Assembly (NCBI GenBank): GCA_902768985.1
Contig: CACXNA010000010.1
Location: forward strand, 1 to 64,000
Reading direction: 5' to 3'
Length of the DNA stretch: 64,000 nucleotides
Origin: an uncultured Bacteroidia bacterium
GTDB taxonomy: Bacteria; Bacteroidota; Bacteroidia; Bacteroidales; UBA932
This document shows, in pieces, positions 41,860 through 52,126 of the stretch (positions are counted from its first letter, which is position 1; each line of letters starts with the position of its first letter). The notes under the pieces are model-generated. The model worked only from the letters and a program-made list of their open reading frames with translations, did no database searches and was not told where the DNA came from. The translations under genes were made by a program, and so were the position numbers.

Positions 41860-41946
41860 CAAAGCGGTGCCTCCCGGTCCCCGCCCGGATGACGGGAGAG
41901 CCACGACAGATTAGTTAGTTGTGTTTATATCGGTTAGAAGATCCGT

Positions 41947-44142
41947 ATGTTCGATTTGGAGACCGTGAAGTCCTTTTACAAGGGCTATGGGGAACGGGTA
42001 GCGGCCGTCCGGCAGATGCTGGGCAGGCCGCTGACGTTGTCGGAGAAGATCTTGTATTCCCACGTGTACGATCCGGCTTCCATGAAGCCCCTGAAGCGGC
42101 TGGAGGATTTCGGCGAGTTCCGTCCCGACCGCGTGGCGATGCAGGATGCGACGGCACAGATGGCGCTGTTGCAGTTCATGAGCACGGGCCGTGAGGCCGT
42201 GAGCGTGCCCACCACGGTTCATTGCGATCACCTCATCTGCGCGAAGAAAGGCGCTGAAACGGATCTCGCGGACGCCCTGAAGACCAATGCGGAAGTCTAT
42301 GATTTCCTGGCCTCTGCGGCAGCCCGCTACGGCATCGGCTTCTGGAAGCCGGGTGCCGGTATCATCCATCAGATCGTCCTGGAGAACTACGCGTTCCCGG
42401 GCGGTATGATGGTCGGGACGGATTCCCATACGCCCAACGCGGGCGGCATGGGTATGCTGGCCATCGGTGTGGGCGGCGCCGATGCGGTGGACGTGATGAC
42501 GGGCATGCCCTGGGAGCTGCGGATGCCGCGCCTGATCGGCGTGCGGCTGACCGGCTCGCTCAAGGGCTGGGCCACGCCCAAGGACGTGATCCTCAAGCTC
42601 GCCGGCCTGCTGACCGTCAAAGGCGGCACCAACGCCATCCTCGAATATTTCGGCCCCGGCACGGAGAACCTCTCCTGCACCGGCAAGGCCACGATCTGCA
42701 ATATGGGCGCCGAGGTCGGCGCCACGAGCTCCGTTTTCCCGTACGGCGTGCACATCGCCGAATACCTGATGGCCACGGGCCGCAAGGAAGTGGCGGCGAT
42801 GGCCTCGAACCTCTGTTGCGAGCTGCGTGCGGACGACGCCGTGATTGCGCATCCGGAGCAGTATTTCGACGAAGTCGTGCAGATCAATCTCTCCGAACTC
42901 GAACCCTACATCAACGGTCCCTATACGCCGGACGCCGCCTGCGCGCTCAGCGAGATGAAGGACCGCCAGGCGCGGGAGCGTTTCCCGCACCAGGTGGAAG
43001 TGAGCCTGATCGGCTCCTGCACCAATTCCTCCTATCAGGACCTCGCCTGCGCTGCCTCCGTGGCGCGCGCGGCGCTGGACGCCGGGCTGAAGCCGAAGGC
43101 GAAGCTGCTCGTCGTCCCGGGCAGCGCGCAGATCCGCGCGACGGCCGAGCGCGACGGTCTGCTGGACTCCCTGCGGGAGGCCGGCGCCACCGTCATGGCG
43201 AACGCCTGCGGCCCCTGCATCGGCCAGTGGGAGCGTGAAACGGACGATCCGACGCGCCCCAACACCATCGTGACGAGTTTCAACCGCAATTTCGCGAAGC
43301 GGGCCGACGGCAACCCCGAGACGCGCGCGTTCATCGCCTCCCCGTCGATGGCGGTCGCGCTCGCATTCGCCGGCAGGCTTGACTTCGACCCCCGCTCCGA
43401 GACGCTGGACGGCGTGTGGATGCGCGCTCCGCGTGGCCTGGACCTGCCTGCAGCCGGCTTTGTGCCCGACACGTCGGGCTATGTGGCCCCGCAGCCCGGC
43501 AGCCCCGAGCCGGTCATCCGCCCGGACAGCAAGCGCCTGCAGCGCCTGCAGCCCTTCGCCCCCTGGGACGGCAAGGACCTGATGGGCCTGCCGCTGCTGA
43601 TCAAGGTCAAGGGCAAGTGCACCACCGACCACATCTCGATGGCCGGCCCGTGGCTCAAGTTCCGCGGCCATCTGGAGAATATTTCCGACAACCTGCTGAT
43701 GGGGGCGACCGACGCCTTCACCGGCAAATCCGGCCCCGTGGCCCCGCGCGCCAAAGTCCTCCGGGACGCCGGCACGGGCAGCATCGTCGTGGCTGAAGAC
43801 AACTACGGCGAGGGCTCCAGCCGCGAGCACGCGGCGATGGAGCCGCGTTTCCTGGGCGTGCGCGCCGTGCTCGCCAAGAGCTTCGCGCGCATCCACGAGA
43901 CCAATCTCAAGAAGCAAGGCGTGCTGGCCCTTACCTTTGCGAACCCGACGGACTATGCCAAGATCCGCCAGGGCGACAAGCTGGACGTGCTCTGCTCCGC
44001 GATCACCCCGGGCAAGCCGCTTACCGTGATCATCTGCCACGAGAACGGCTCGCAGGAGCGCATCCAGGCCAAGCATAGTTATACCCCGCAGCAGATCGCC
44101 TGGTTCCGGGCGGGCTCTGCCCTCAATACCCTGTCCAAATGA
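41947..44142 (+). CDS. acn: Aconitate hydratase
   Basis: The 731-residue enzyme matches the mitochondrial-type aconitase group found in Bacteroidota. Iron-sulfur ligands occur in CDHLIC near the N-terminus ([11 protein letters not shown]), in [12 protein letters not shown] and in [12 protein letters not shown]. Substrate residues lie in [13 protein letters not shown] and [20 protein letters not shown]. It interconverts citrate and isocitrate in the cytoplasm. Its stop overlaps the citrate synthase ATG (ATGA), so the two are coupled. Isocitrate dehydrogenase, often beside them, is absent from the window. Confidence 0.97.
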   Translation: MFDLETVKSFYKGYGERVAAVRQMLGRPLTLSEKILYSHVYDPASMKPLKRLEDFGEFRPDRVAMQDATAQMALLQFMSTGREAVSVPTTVHCDHLICAKKGAETDLADALKTNAEVYDFLASAAARYGIGFWKPGAGIIHQIVLENYAFPGGMMVGTDSHTPNAGGMGMLAIGVGGADAVDVMTGMPWELRMPRLIGVRLTGSLKGWATPKDVILKLAGLLTVKGGTNAILEYFGPGTENLSCTGKATICNMGAEVGATSSVFPYGVHIAEYLMATGRKEVAAMASNLCCELRADDAVIAHPEQYFDEVVQINLSELEPYINGPYTPDAACALSEMKDRQARERFPHQVEVSLIGSCTNSSYQDLACAASVARAALDAGLKPKAKLLVVPGSAQIRATAERDGLLDSLREAGATVMANACGPCIGQWERETDDPTRPNTIVTSFNRNFAKRADGNPETRAFIASPSMAVALAFAGRLDFDPRSETLDGVWMRAPRGLDLPAAGFVPDTSGYVAPQPGSPEPVIRPDSKRLQRLQPFAPWDGKDLMGLPLLIKVKGKCTTDHISMAGPWLKFRGHLENISDNLLMGATDAFTGKSGPVAPRAKVLRDAGTGSIVVAEDNYGEGSSREHAAMEPRFLGVRAVLAKSFARIHETNLKKQGVLALTFANPTDYAKIRQGDKLDVLCSAITPGKPLTVIICHENGSQERIQAKHSYTPQQIAWFRAGSALNTLSK

Positions 44143-45497
44143 CCACGAAGACCAAGAAAGAATTCCTCATCTACAAGCTCTCCGAGGAAATGAAGGGGAG
44201 CACCCGGATGGATGCCGCCCTGTTCAAGAAACTGGACGTCAAGCGCGGTCTTCGCAACGAAGACGGCACCGGTGTGCTGGTCGGACTGACCAACATCGGT
44301 AACGTCGTGGGCTACGAGCGCAAGGACGACGGCTCCATCGAGCCCATCGAGGGTAAGCTCTATTTCCGTGGCTATGAGGTCAAGGACCTCGTCCACGCCA
44401 TCATGGCCGAGAAGCGTTTCGGCTATGAGGAAATCTGCTTCCTGCTCCTGTCCGGCCGCCTGCCGGACGCGGAGGAGCTCCAGGCATTCAAGGACCTGAT
44501 CATCGACAACATGCCGCTTGAGCAGAAGACCATCCTGCACATCATCGAGCTGGAGGGGGACGACATCATGAACATCCTCGCGCGCAGCGTGATGGAGTTC
44601 TATACTTTCGACGAGAATCCCGACGACGTGTCGCGCGACAACCTGATGCGCCAGAGCATCGAGCTCATCTCGAAGTTCCCGACCACGATCGCCTACGCGT
44701 ACAATATGTACCGGCACCACCACCACGGCCGCTCCCTGCACATCCGCGACGCCCAGCCGGGCCTGTCGCTGGCGGAGAATTTCCTCTATATGCTCAAGGG
44801 AACGGACTATACGGAGCTGGACGCCCGCACGCTCGACCTGCTGCTCATCCTGCATTCCGAGCACGGCGGCGGTAACAACTCCACCTTCACGGTGCGTGTG
44901 ACGTCCTCCACCGGCACGGACACCTTCTCTTCCATCGCGGCCGGCATCGGCTCCCTGAAGGGCCCCAAGCACGGTGGCGCCAACCTCAAGGTCTGCGACA
45001 TGATCTCCTTCCTCAAGGAGAACATCACCAACTGGGAGGACGAGAAGGAGATCGCCAAGTGGCTGCGCCGCATCGTCAAGGGCGAGGTCTTCGACAAGAG
45101 CGGCCTCGTGTATGGCATCGGCCACGCGGTCTACACCAAGTCCGACCCGCGTACCGTCCTGCTCAAGGAGATGGCGCGCGAGCTCGCGATCGAGAAGGGT
45201 CGCCTGCCGGAGTTCGAGTTCATGGAGCGCATCGAGCGCATCGCCATCGAGGAAGTGTATGCCGCCAAGGGGCAGCGCAAGGTGCTCTGCGCTAATGTCG
45301 ATTTCTATTCCGGCTTCGTGTACGACCTGATCGGCATCCCGCGCGAGATCTACACGCCGCTCTTCGCGATGGCCCGTATCGTGGGCTGGTGCGCGCACCG
45401 CAACGAGGAGCTCAACTACGAGGGGCGCCGCATCATCCGCCCCGCCTACCGCTGCGTCACCGACGAAAAGGAATATATAGAAATGGCTGATCGTTAG
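44139..45497 (+). CDS. gltA: Citrate synthase
   Basis: The 452-residue product shows citrate synthase active-site segments: [13 protein letters not shown] with the catalytic His, [16 protein letters not shown] with the second His, and [16 protein letters not shown] with the catalytic Asp. It condenses oxaloacetate with acetyl-CoA. It is coupled to aconitase by an ATGA overlap. Its last five codons form one arm of the terminator hairpin, an economical arrangement. With aconitase it provides the oxidative entry toward 2-oxoglutarate and glutamate. Confidence 0.97.
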   Translation: MTTKTKKEFLIYKLSEEMKGSTRMDAALFKKLDVKRGLRNEDGTGVLVGLTNIGNVVGYERKDDGSIEPIEGKLYFRGYEVKDLVHAIMAEKRFGYEEICFLLLSGRLPDAEELQAFKDLIIDNMPLEQKTILHIIELEGDDIMNILARSVMEFYTFDENPDDVSRDNLMRQSIELISKFPTTIAYAYNMYRHHHHGRSLHIRDAQPGLSLAENFLYMLKGTDYTELDARTLDLLLILHSEHGGGNNSTFTVRVTSSTGTDTFSSIAAGIGSLKGPKHGGANLKVCDMISFLKENITNWEDEKEIAKWLRRIVKGEVFDKSGLVYGIGHAVYTKSDPRTVLLKEMARELAIEKGRLPEFEFMERIERIAIEEVYAAKGQRKVLCANVDFYSGFVYDLIGIPREIYTPLFAMARIVGWCAHRNEELNYEGRRIIRPAYRCVTDEKEYIEMADR

Positions 45498-45517
45498 AGA
45501 TCAGCCATTTTCTTTTA
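45481..45517. terminator. Terminator between gltA and trpA, overlapping coding ends
   Basis: AAATGGCTGATC (45481-45492) and GATCAGCCATTT (45499-45510) form a perfect stem around the gltA stop, followed by TTCTTTT on the plus strand. The minus-strand trpA stop lies at 45515-45517, so the hairpin serves convergent genes. Confidence 0.85.
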
Positions 45518-46291
45518 CATTCCTATATCCGCTTTCAGCTGGCGGATGGCCTTTTCGGCGTCGCCGCCGGCCTGGTCGAGCAGCGTCACGAAGCGGCTGC
45601 CGATGATGCCGCCGCTCGCGTGCTCGCACGCAGCGTCGAAGGTCTGCTTGTTGCTGATGCCGAAGCCGACCATCCGCGGGATGCGCAGTCCCATGTCCGC
45701 AATCCGCTTGAAATAAGCTTGTTTCTGCGCGTCGAAGTCCTTCTGCGCGCCCGTCGTGGCGGCCGAGGAGACCATGTAGATGAAGCCGGAGGTGTGCTCG
45801 TCGATCAGGCGCACCCGCTCCTCGGAGGTCTCCGGGGTGATCAGCATGATGAAACGCAGTCCGTAGCGCTCGGCCACGGCCTTGTAGCTTTCCATGTAGT
45901 CCTTGAACGGCAAGTCCGGGATGATGATCCCGTCCACGCCCACTTCCGCGCAGCGGGCGCAGAATGCCTCGAAGCCGAAGCGGAACACGGGGTTGAGGTA
46001 GCCCATCAGGATGAGGGGGATGTCCACGTCGCGGCGGATGCCTTCGAGCTGAGAGAAGAGCTTCTCGAGGGTCATCCCGCCGCGGAGCGCCTTCGTGGCG
46101 GCGTCCTGGATCACCGGACCGTCGGCCATCGGATCGCTGAAGGGGATGCCGACCTCGATCATGTCCACGCCCTCGCGGGCGAGGGTGCGGATCACGTCGG
46201 CGGTGCCATCGGGACGCGGCGCGCCCGCGCAGAAGTAAATGGAGAGCAGGCGCTGCGGCTTGCTGCTGAAGAGTTGATCTATTCTGTTCAT
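45515..46291 (-). CDS. trpA: Tryptophan synthase alpha chain
   Basis: The 258-residue protein has the TrpA catalytic pattern: MIEVGIPFSDPMADGPVIQD with the catalytic Glu, GIIIPDLPFKDY with the catalytic Asp, and GFGISNKQTF and GIIGSRF for phosphate binding. It cleaves indole-3-glycerol phosphate to indole and glyceraldehyde-3-phosphate and passes indole to TrpB. It is the last gene of the minus-strand trp operon, four bases after trpF. trpB, its partner, is the first gene of the operon rather than the neighbour. Confidence 0.97.
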   Translation of the reverse strand: MNRIDQLFSSKPQRLLSIYFCAGAPRPDGTADVIRTLAREGVDMIEVGIPFSDPMADGPVIQDAATKALRGGMTLEKLFSQLEGIRRDVDIPLILMGYLNPVFRFGFEAFCARCAEVGVDGIIIPDLPFKDYMESYKAVAERYGLRFIMLITPETSEERVRLIDEHTSGFIYMVSSAATTGAQKDFDAQKQAYFKRIADMGLRIPRMVGFGISNKQTFDAACEHASGGIIGSRFVTLLDQAGGDAEKAIRQLKADIGM

Positions 46292-46295
46292 TGTC

Positions 46296-46919
46296 TTATC
46301 GTTGCAGGTTTTCCAAAAAGATTTCCATCAGTTCCGGGTCCTTGATGCCCGGGGCCGTCTCGAAGCGGCTGTTGAGGTCGATGCCCGCGAGGTACGGGTA
46401 GATGAAGTCGTGGAGCGTGGCCACGGTGTCCATCCCGATGCCCCCGCTGAGCAGGAAGCGCGTCTTCTCCTCGTAGTCGTCCATGATGGACCAGTCGAAG
46501 CGCTTGCCGCTGCCGCCGTGGCCGGGGGTCTTGGTGTCGAAGAGGAAGAGGTCGCAGCTGCCTTCGTAGCCCGCGACGGTGTTGCGCACGCTCTCTTCGG
46601 CGATGCCGAAGGCCTTGATGACGCGCAGGCCGTCGCGCTCGCGCAGCTGCGCGCAGAACTCCGGGCTCTCCGAGCCGTGGAGCTGGACATAGTCGAAGCG
46701 GTAGGTCTCGTTGCGGCGCAGGATCTCCTCGCGCGGTGCGTCCACGAACACGCCCACGCGCCCCGCCTTGGCGGGGAGGTAGGAGGGCGTTTCGCGCACG
46801 TAGCGCGGGGAGCCGGGGTAGAAGATGAACCCGATCAGGTCCACTCCCAGGGCTTCGATGGCGCGGATATTTTCGCCTTCGGTCATGCCGCAGACTTTGA
46901 TGAGCTGGTTGTTGATCAT
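46296..46919 (-). CDS. trpF: Phosphoribosylanthranilate isomerase
   Basis: The 207-residue TIM-barrel protein starts MINNQLIKVCGMTEGENIRA, with the catalytic Cys in KVCGM. It shows YVQLHGSESPEFC, FLFDTKTPGHGGSGKRFDW with the catalytic Asp, and LLSGGIGMDTV for phosphate. It isomerises N-(5-phosphoribosyl)anthranilate to CdRP. Its ATG overlaps the trpC stop by four bases and trpA follows by four, so translation is coupled. Slightly shorter than average but complete. Confidence 0.97.
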   Translation of the reverse strand: MINNQLIKVCGMTEGENIRAIEALGVDLIGFIFYPGSPRYVRETPSYLPAKAGRVGVFVDAPREEILRRNETYRFDYVQLHGSESPEFCAQLRERDGLRVIKAFGIAEESVRNTVAGYEGSCDLFLFDTKTPGHGGSGKRFDWSIMDDYEEKTRFLLSGGIGMDTVATLHDFIYPYLAGIDLNSRFETAPGIKDPELMEIFLENLQR

Positions 46920-47725
46920 AACGCGTGGATGAATGTGGCCAGGGCGGCGCCCGGGTCGGTTTCTTTCATGAAGGTTTCGCCCATCAGGAAGCCGCGGAAG
47001 CCCGCTTCGCGCAGCTGCCTGACGGTCTCCGGCTGACTGATCCCGCTCTCGGAAATATAAAGTGGACGAGATTCCGGCTCTTCGGCCGGAATGACTATTT
47101 TATTATTCCGTTCTCTTCTGTAGTCATTCCGGGCTTGACCCGGAATCTCCCGCAGCGCCGGCGCCAGCTCAAACGATGTCTTCACATCGGTGACGAAGGA
47201 GCCGAGGTGCCGGTTGTTGACGCCGACGACGTCGACCTCGGGCGTGATGTAGTCGAGCTCGTCGGCGCTGTGGATCTCCAGCAGCACCTCGAGCCCGAGC
47301 CGGTGCGCCTCGGCGGTGAGGGCGGCGCAGTCCTCGCGGCGCAGGCACGCGGCGATGAGCAGCACGGCGTCGGCGCCCGCCTCCGCGGCCTGGTACAGCT
47401 GGACCGGGTCGATGATGAAGTCCTTGCGGAGAATGGGAATGTCCACCAGCGGCCGCACGCGGCGGATAAAGTCGAGGCTCCCGCCAAAGTACTGCTCGTC
47501 GGTGAGGATGCTGAGCGCCGCGGCGCCGTTCGCCGCATACACCGGCACGACGTCCTCCGGCTGCACATCTGCGTGGATCCAGCCTTTCGACGGCGACTTG
47601 CGCTTGAACTCCGCGATGATCCCCGTCCTGGACGCGGCCAAAGCCTGCTTCAGCGAGCGCTTCGGCGCCATCACCGCCGCCAGCTCCTGCCGCTTGGTTT
47701 CTATGATTTGTTGCAGAATATCCAT
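46916..47725 (-). CDS. trpC: Indole-3-glycerol phosphate synthase with in-frame insert
   Basis: From the ATG at 47725 the 269-residue product begins MDILQQIIETKRQELAAVMA. TrpC motifs are AEFKRKSPSKGWI with the catalytic Lys, LSILTDEQYFGGS, ILRKDFIIDPVQLYQA, VGVNNRHLGSF and YISESGIS. It closes CdRP to indole-3-glycerol phosphate. Between the helix SFELAPALRE and the strand LYISESGI, where homologues have a short loop, lies an extra stretch of about 26 residues (PGQARNDYRRERNNKIV and following). It is encoded by a palindromic repeat at 47070-47147. The frame is kept and all motifs remain, so the enzyme is probably active with a longer loop. Confidence 0.95.
   Translation of the reverse strand: MDILQQIIETKRQELAAVMAPKRSLKQALAASRTGIIAEFKRKSPSKGWIHADVQPEDVVPVYAANGAAALSILTDEQYFGGSLDFIRRVRPLVDIPILRKDFIIDPVQLYQAAEAGADAVLLIAACLRREDCAALTAEAHRLGLEVLLEIHSADELDYITPEVDVVGVNNRHLGSFVTDVKTSFELAPALREIPGQARNDYRRERNNKIVIPAEEPESRPLYISESGISQPETVRQLREAGFRGFLMGETFMKETDPGAALATFIHAL
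47070..47147 (-). repeat. 78-bp palindromic repeat element inside trpC
   Basis: GATTCCGGCTCTTCGGCCGG then AATGAC at the left end, and GTCATTCCGGGCTTGACCCG then GAATC at the right end, are each palindromic and are inverted copies of each other around a 27-base AT-rich spacer. The right half also occurs at 40817-40843. Its length is a multiple of three. Confidence 0.85.
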
Positions 47726-47730
47726 AATCC

Positions 47731-48726
47731 TTAGCTGTAAAGCTCGAGGAACTTCCGGAAGGCGCGGAGGGCGGCGCCGCTGTCGAGGGACTCGCGGCAG
47801 CGCGCGATCGACTCCTCCACCGAAAGGTTGCGGTCGATTACCGAGATGCCGCAGGCGGCGTTCGCCAGGACCACCGACTTCTGCGCCTCCGTGGCCGTGC
47901 CTTCGAGTATCGCGTCGAAGATCCGTCGCGCGTCGGCGGCGGTCTGTCCGCCGTAGATGTCCTTGGGTTCCACGTAGTTGAGTCCCAGGTCCTTGGGCGT
48001 AAACACTTTCTCGAAGTGGGGCGTGACGAGTTTGAAACCCGAGGTCAGCGATATCTCGTCGTAGCCGTCGTAGCTGGTCAGCACGCCGAAGTTGTCCCCG
48101 ATCTTCTGGTGGGCACGTACGTAGAGCCGCTGCTGGGCCTGGGTGGCCGTGCCGTGCAGGGAGTTCTTCGGCTGGCAGGGATTGACCAGCGGGCCCAGCA
48201 GGTTGAAGCAGGTGGGCACGCCTAGCGCGCGGCGCACGGGGCCCACGAACTTCATGCCGTAGGCGAAGAGCGGAGCGTGCAGATAGCAGATACCGGCTTC
48301 GTCGAGTGCGCGACGCATCACGTCCGGATTGTCGGTGAACTTGGCTCCGTGGGCCTCCAGGACGGTGCTCGCACCGCTCACGGAGGTGCTCGCGCCGTTG
48401 CCGTGCTTGGACACCTTGTAGCCCGCGCCGGCGATCACGAACGCCGAACAAGTGGAGATGTTGAAGGTGTTCTTGCTGTCTCCGCCTGTGCCTACGATGT
48501 CGAGGGTATTGTACTCGTCGAGGTCGATGTGCTTGCCGGTCTCCAGCAGACCGTCGCGGAAGCCGAGGAGCTCGTCCACCGTGATGCCGCGCGTCTGGAG
48601 CGCCATCAGCAGCGCTGCGATCTGGCTGTCGTTGTAGGCCTGCCGGGTGATGCCGAGCAGGATGTCGTGCGTCTGTTCGCGGGAGAGGGTCTCTCCCTCG
48701 ATGAGTTGGTTCAGATACTCTTTCAT
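47731..48726 (-). CDS. trpD: Anthranilate phosphoribosyltransferase
   Basis: The 331-residue product shows the TrpD signature DIVGTGGDSKNTFNIST for phosphoribosyl pyrophosphate and KHGNGASTSVSGASTVLEA for anthranilate, with FAYGMKFVGPVRRALGVPT later. It transfers the phosphoribosyl group to anthranilate. It is a stand-alone protein, not fused to TrpG. It follows trpG by 12 bases and precedes trpC by five in the operon. Confidence 0.97.
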   Translation of the reverse strand: MKEYLNQLIEGETLSREQTHDILLGITRQAYNDSQIAALLMALQTRGITVDELLGFRDGLLETGKHIDLDEYNTLDIVGTGGDSKNTFNISTCSAFVIAGAGYKVSKHGNGASTSVSGASTVLEAHGAKFTDNPDVMRRALDEAGICYLHAPLFAYGMKFVGPVRRALGVPTCFNLLGPLVNPCQPKNSLHGTATQAQQRLYVRAHQKIGDNFGVLTSYDGYDEISLTSGFKLVTPHFEKVFTPKDLGLNYVEPKDIYGGQTAADARRIFDAILEGTATEAQKSVVLANAACGISVIDRNLSVEESIARCRESLDSGAALRAFRKFLELYS

Positions 48727-48738
48727 ATTGTGTAATTT

Positions 48739-49302
<564 letters not shown>

Positions 49303-49307
49303 AAGGC

Positions 49308-50695
49308 TCAGAGTGTTGCGGCGATCTCAATGGCTTTGCGGAGTGCGCCGAGTTTGTTGTTGACTTCCTGGAGTTCGTAGGCGGGGTCGCTCTTGGCGAC
49401 GATGCCGCCGCCGGCCTGGAACCAGAGCTCCCCGCCGCGGCTCACGAAGGAGCGGATGGTGATGGCCTGGTTGAGCGAGCCGTCGAAGCCGATGCTACCC
49501 ACGCAGCCGCCGTAGGCGCCGCGGTTGTGGGGCTCAAGCTCCGAGATGATCTGCATCGCGCGGACCTTCGGTGCGCCGGAGAGCGTCCCGGCGGGGAATG
49601 TGTCGATGAAGGTCTTGACGGGGTCGGCGCCTGCGTCCGGCACGCCGCTCACACGGCTGACGAGGTGGATGACGTGCGAGTAGTACTGCAGTTCCTTATA
49701 GAAATCGACGCGCACGTCGTGGCAGTTGCGCGACAGGTCGTTGCGCGCCAGGTCCACCAGCATCACGTGCTCGGCGTTCTCCTTGGGGTCGTTGCGGAGG
49801 AATTCCGCCCCGCGCGCGTCGGCCGCGTCGTCGCCCGTGCGGCGCGTCGTGCCCGCGATGGGGTCGATGTACGCGCGCCCGCCCTCGATGCGGCAGTGGG
49901 TCTCGGGCGAGGAGCCGAAGATGCGGTAGCCGCCGAAGTCCATGTAAAAGAGGTACGGGGAAGGGTTGATGCTGCGCAGGGCGCGGTAGAGCTGGAAGTC
50001 GTCACCCTCGTAGCGCTGCACGAAGCGGCGCGACAGGACGACCTGGAAGACGTCGCCGCGGTGGCAGTGGGCGATGCCCCGGCGGATGTTGGCCAGGTGC
50101 TCCTCGTCCGTCAGCGTCGAGCTGACCTCGCCCGTCGGGCGGAAATCGTAGAGATTGGTCGCCGCGCGCCCGAGCAGGCGCTCGATGCGCTCGCCCTCCG
50201 GCTCCGCGCCTTCCGGCACCAACTCGTGCAGGGTCAGGCGGTTACGGAAGTGGTCGAACTCGAGGGTGAAGCGGAACAGGACGTAGAGCAGGTCCGGCGC
50301 GTCGTTCTCCGCGCGGGTCTCGTCCTTGACCGCGATGTTCTCGAAATAGCGCACCGCGTTGAACGTGGTGAAACCCCAAAGTGAAACATTTTTGTTACTT
50401 AATTCGAAGGCATCCATGAATTCGCGGACAAGTTTGTCTGCCGGATAATTCGCGGAGATGCTTTTCTCCAGGCGGGAGCCGTCGGGAAGTGCCTGGAAGC
50501 CGATTCCGTGGGCGATTCCCACCTCGGCGAGCGGTTCCAGCGCGATGAAAGAGCGCGCGTCGCGCCCGGCGTGGAAGTCGCTGCTCTCCATCAGGATGGA
50601 GCGAGAAGACGCGTCCCGCAGACGCAGATACGCGGACACGGGGGTATGCAGATCGCCGGGCAGCGTCCGGCTGACGAGGCTATAACTAAATTGTT

Positions 50696-50699
<4 letters not shown>
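49308..50699 (-). CDS. trpE: Anthranilate synthase component I
   Basis: The 463-residue product has the chorismate-binding domain: IAGTTRRTGDDAADARGAEF, VMLVDLARNDLSRNC, TFPAGTLSGAPKVRAMQI and YGGCVGSIGFDG. The N-terminal ILMESSD corresponds to the LLES element of tryptophan feedback sites, so allosteric inhibition by tryptophan is expected. It converts chorismate to anthranilate using ammonia from TrpG. Its ATG overlaps the trpB stop by four bases. Confidence 0.97.
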
Positions 50700-51880
<1,181 letters not shown>

Positions 51881-51903
51881 ATCTTTTGTTGTTTATATTC
51901 CGG

Positions 51904-51940
51904 AAAAGGGCCCTGTCGCATCGCGGCAGGGCCCTTTTTT
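51904..51940 (-). terminator. Attenuator-like hairpin in the trp leader
   Basis: The stem GGGCCCTGtCGC (51908-51919) and GCGgCAGGGCCC (51923-51934) encloses a three-base loop. On the minus (trp) strand it is followed by TTTTCC, 23 bases before the trpB ATG. On the plus strand it is followed by T6, so it could also stop transcription in that direction. It starts 46 bases after the leader-peptide stop. Confidence 0.8.
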
Positions 51941-51980
51941 ATATCTCTTTGCTTAGATACACATACGGAGCGTCAACCTC

Positions 51981-52028
51981 TTACGACTTCTGGAGTTGTA
52001 ACAGGCGCCACCACCAATATGCGTTCAT
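51981..52028 (-). CDS. trpL: trp leader peptide with three consecutive Trp codons
   Basis: Sixteen codons from the ATG at 52028 to TAA read MNAYWWWRLLQLQKS. The three adjacent TGG codons sit in the classic leader-peptide position, downstream of a consensus promoter and upstream of the attenuator-like hairpin and trpB. By analogy with E. coli trpL, a ribosome stalled at the Trp codons when tryptophan-tRNA is scarce would alter leader folding and let polymerase read into trpB. I can draw a partial pairing between the region after the Trp codons (CAACTC) and GAGGTTG further on, but no clean antiterminator. Confidence 0.85.
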   Translation of the reverse strand: MNAYWWWRLLQLQKS

Positions 52029-52047
52029 GCGGCAATTCATACGACTA

Positions 52048-52078
52048 CAAAGGTAGAAAACTGATGGAAAAATCCAAA
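52048..52078 (-). promoter_or_regulatory. trp operon promoter
   Basis: On the minus strand TTTG (52078-52075) and TACCTTTG (52055-52048) are separated by exactly 19 bases, a full Bacteroidota consensus. Transcription should start near 52042, about 14 bases before the leader-peptide ATG. Confidence 0.85.
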
Positions 52079-52126
52079 GTATTTTTTCACTTTTTTCGTA
52101 ACTTGGCGCCACGAAAACCCCAATTT

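Noticed and set aside
47070..47147. Possible CRISPR or pseudogene signal in trpC
   Set aside because: Only one inverted-repeat element is present, without spacers, and the frame is intact, so neither a CRISPR array nor a broken gene.
51904..51940. The trp-leader hairpin as a terminator for a plus-strand gene
   Set aside because: No plus-strand gene ends upstream of it; its position in the trp leader explains it better, though plus-strand termination remains possible.
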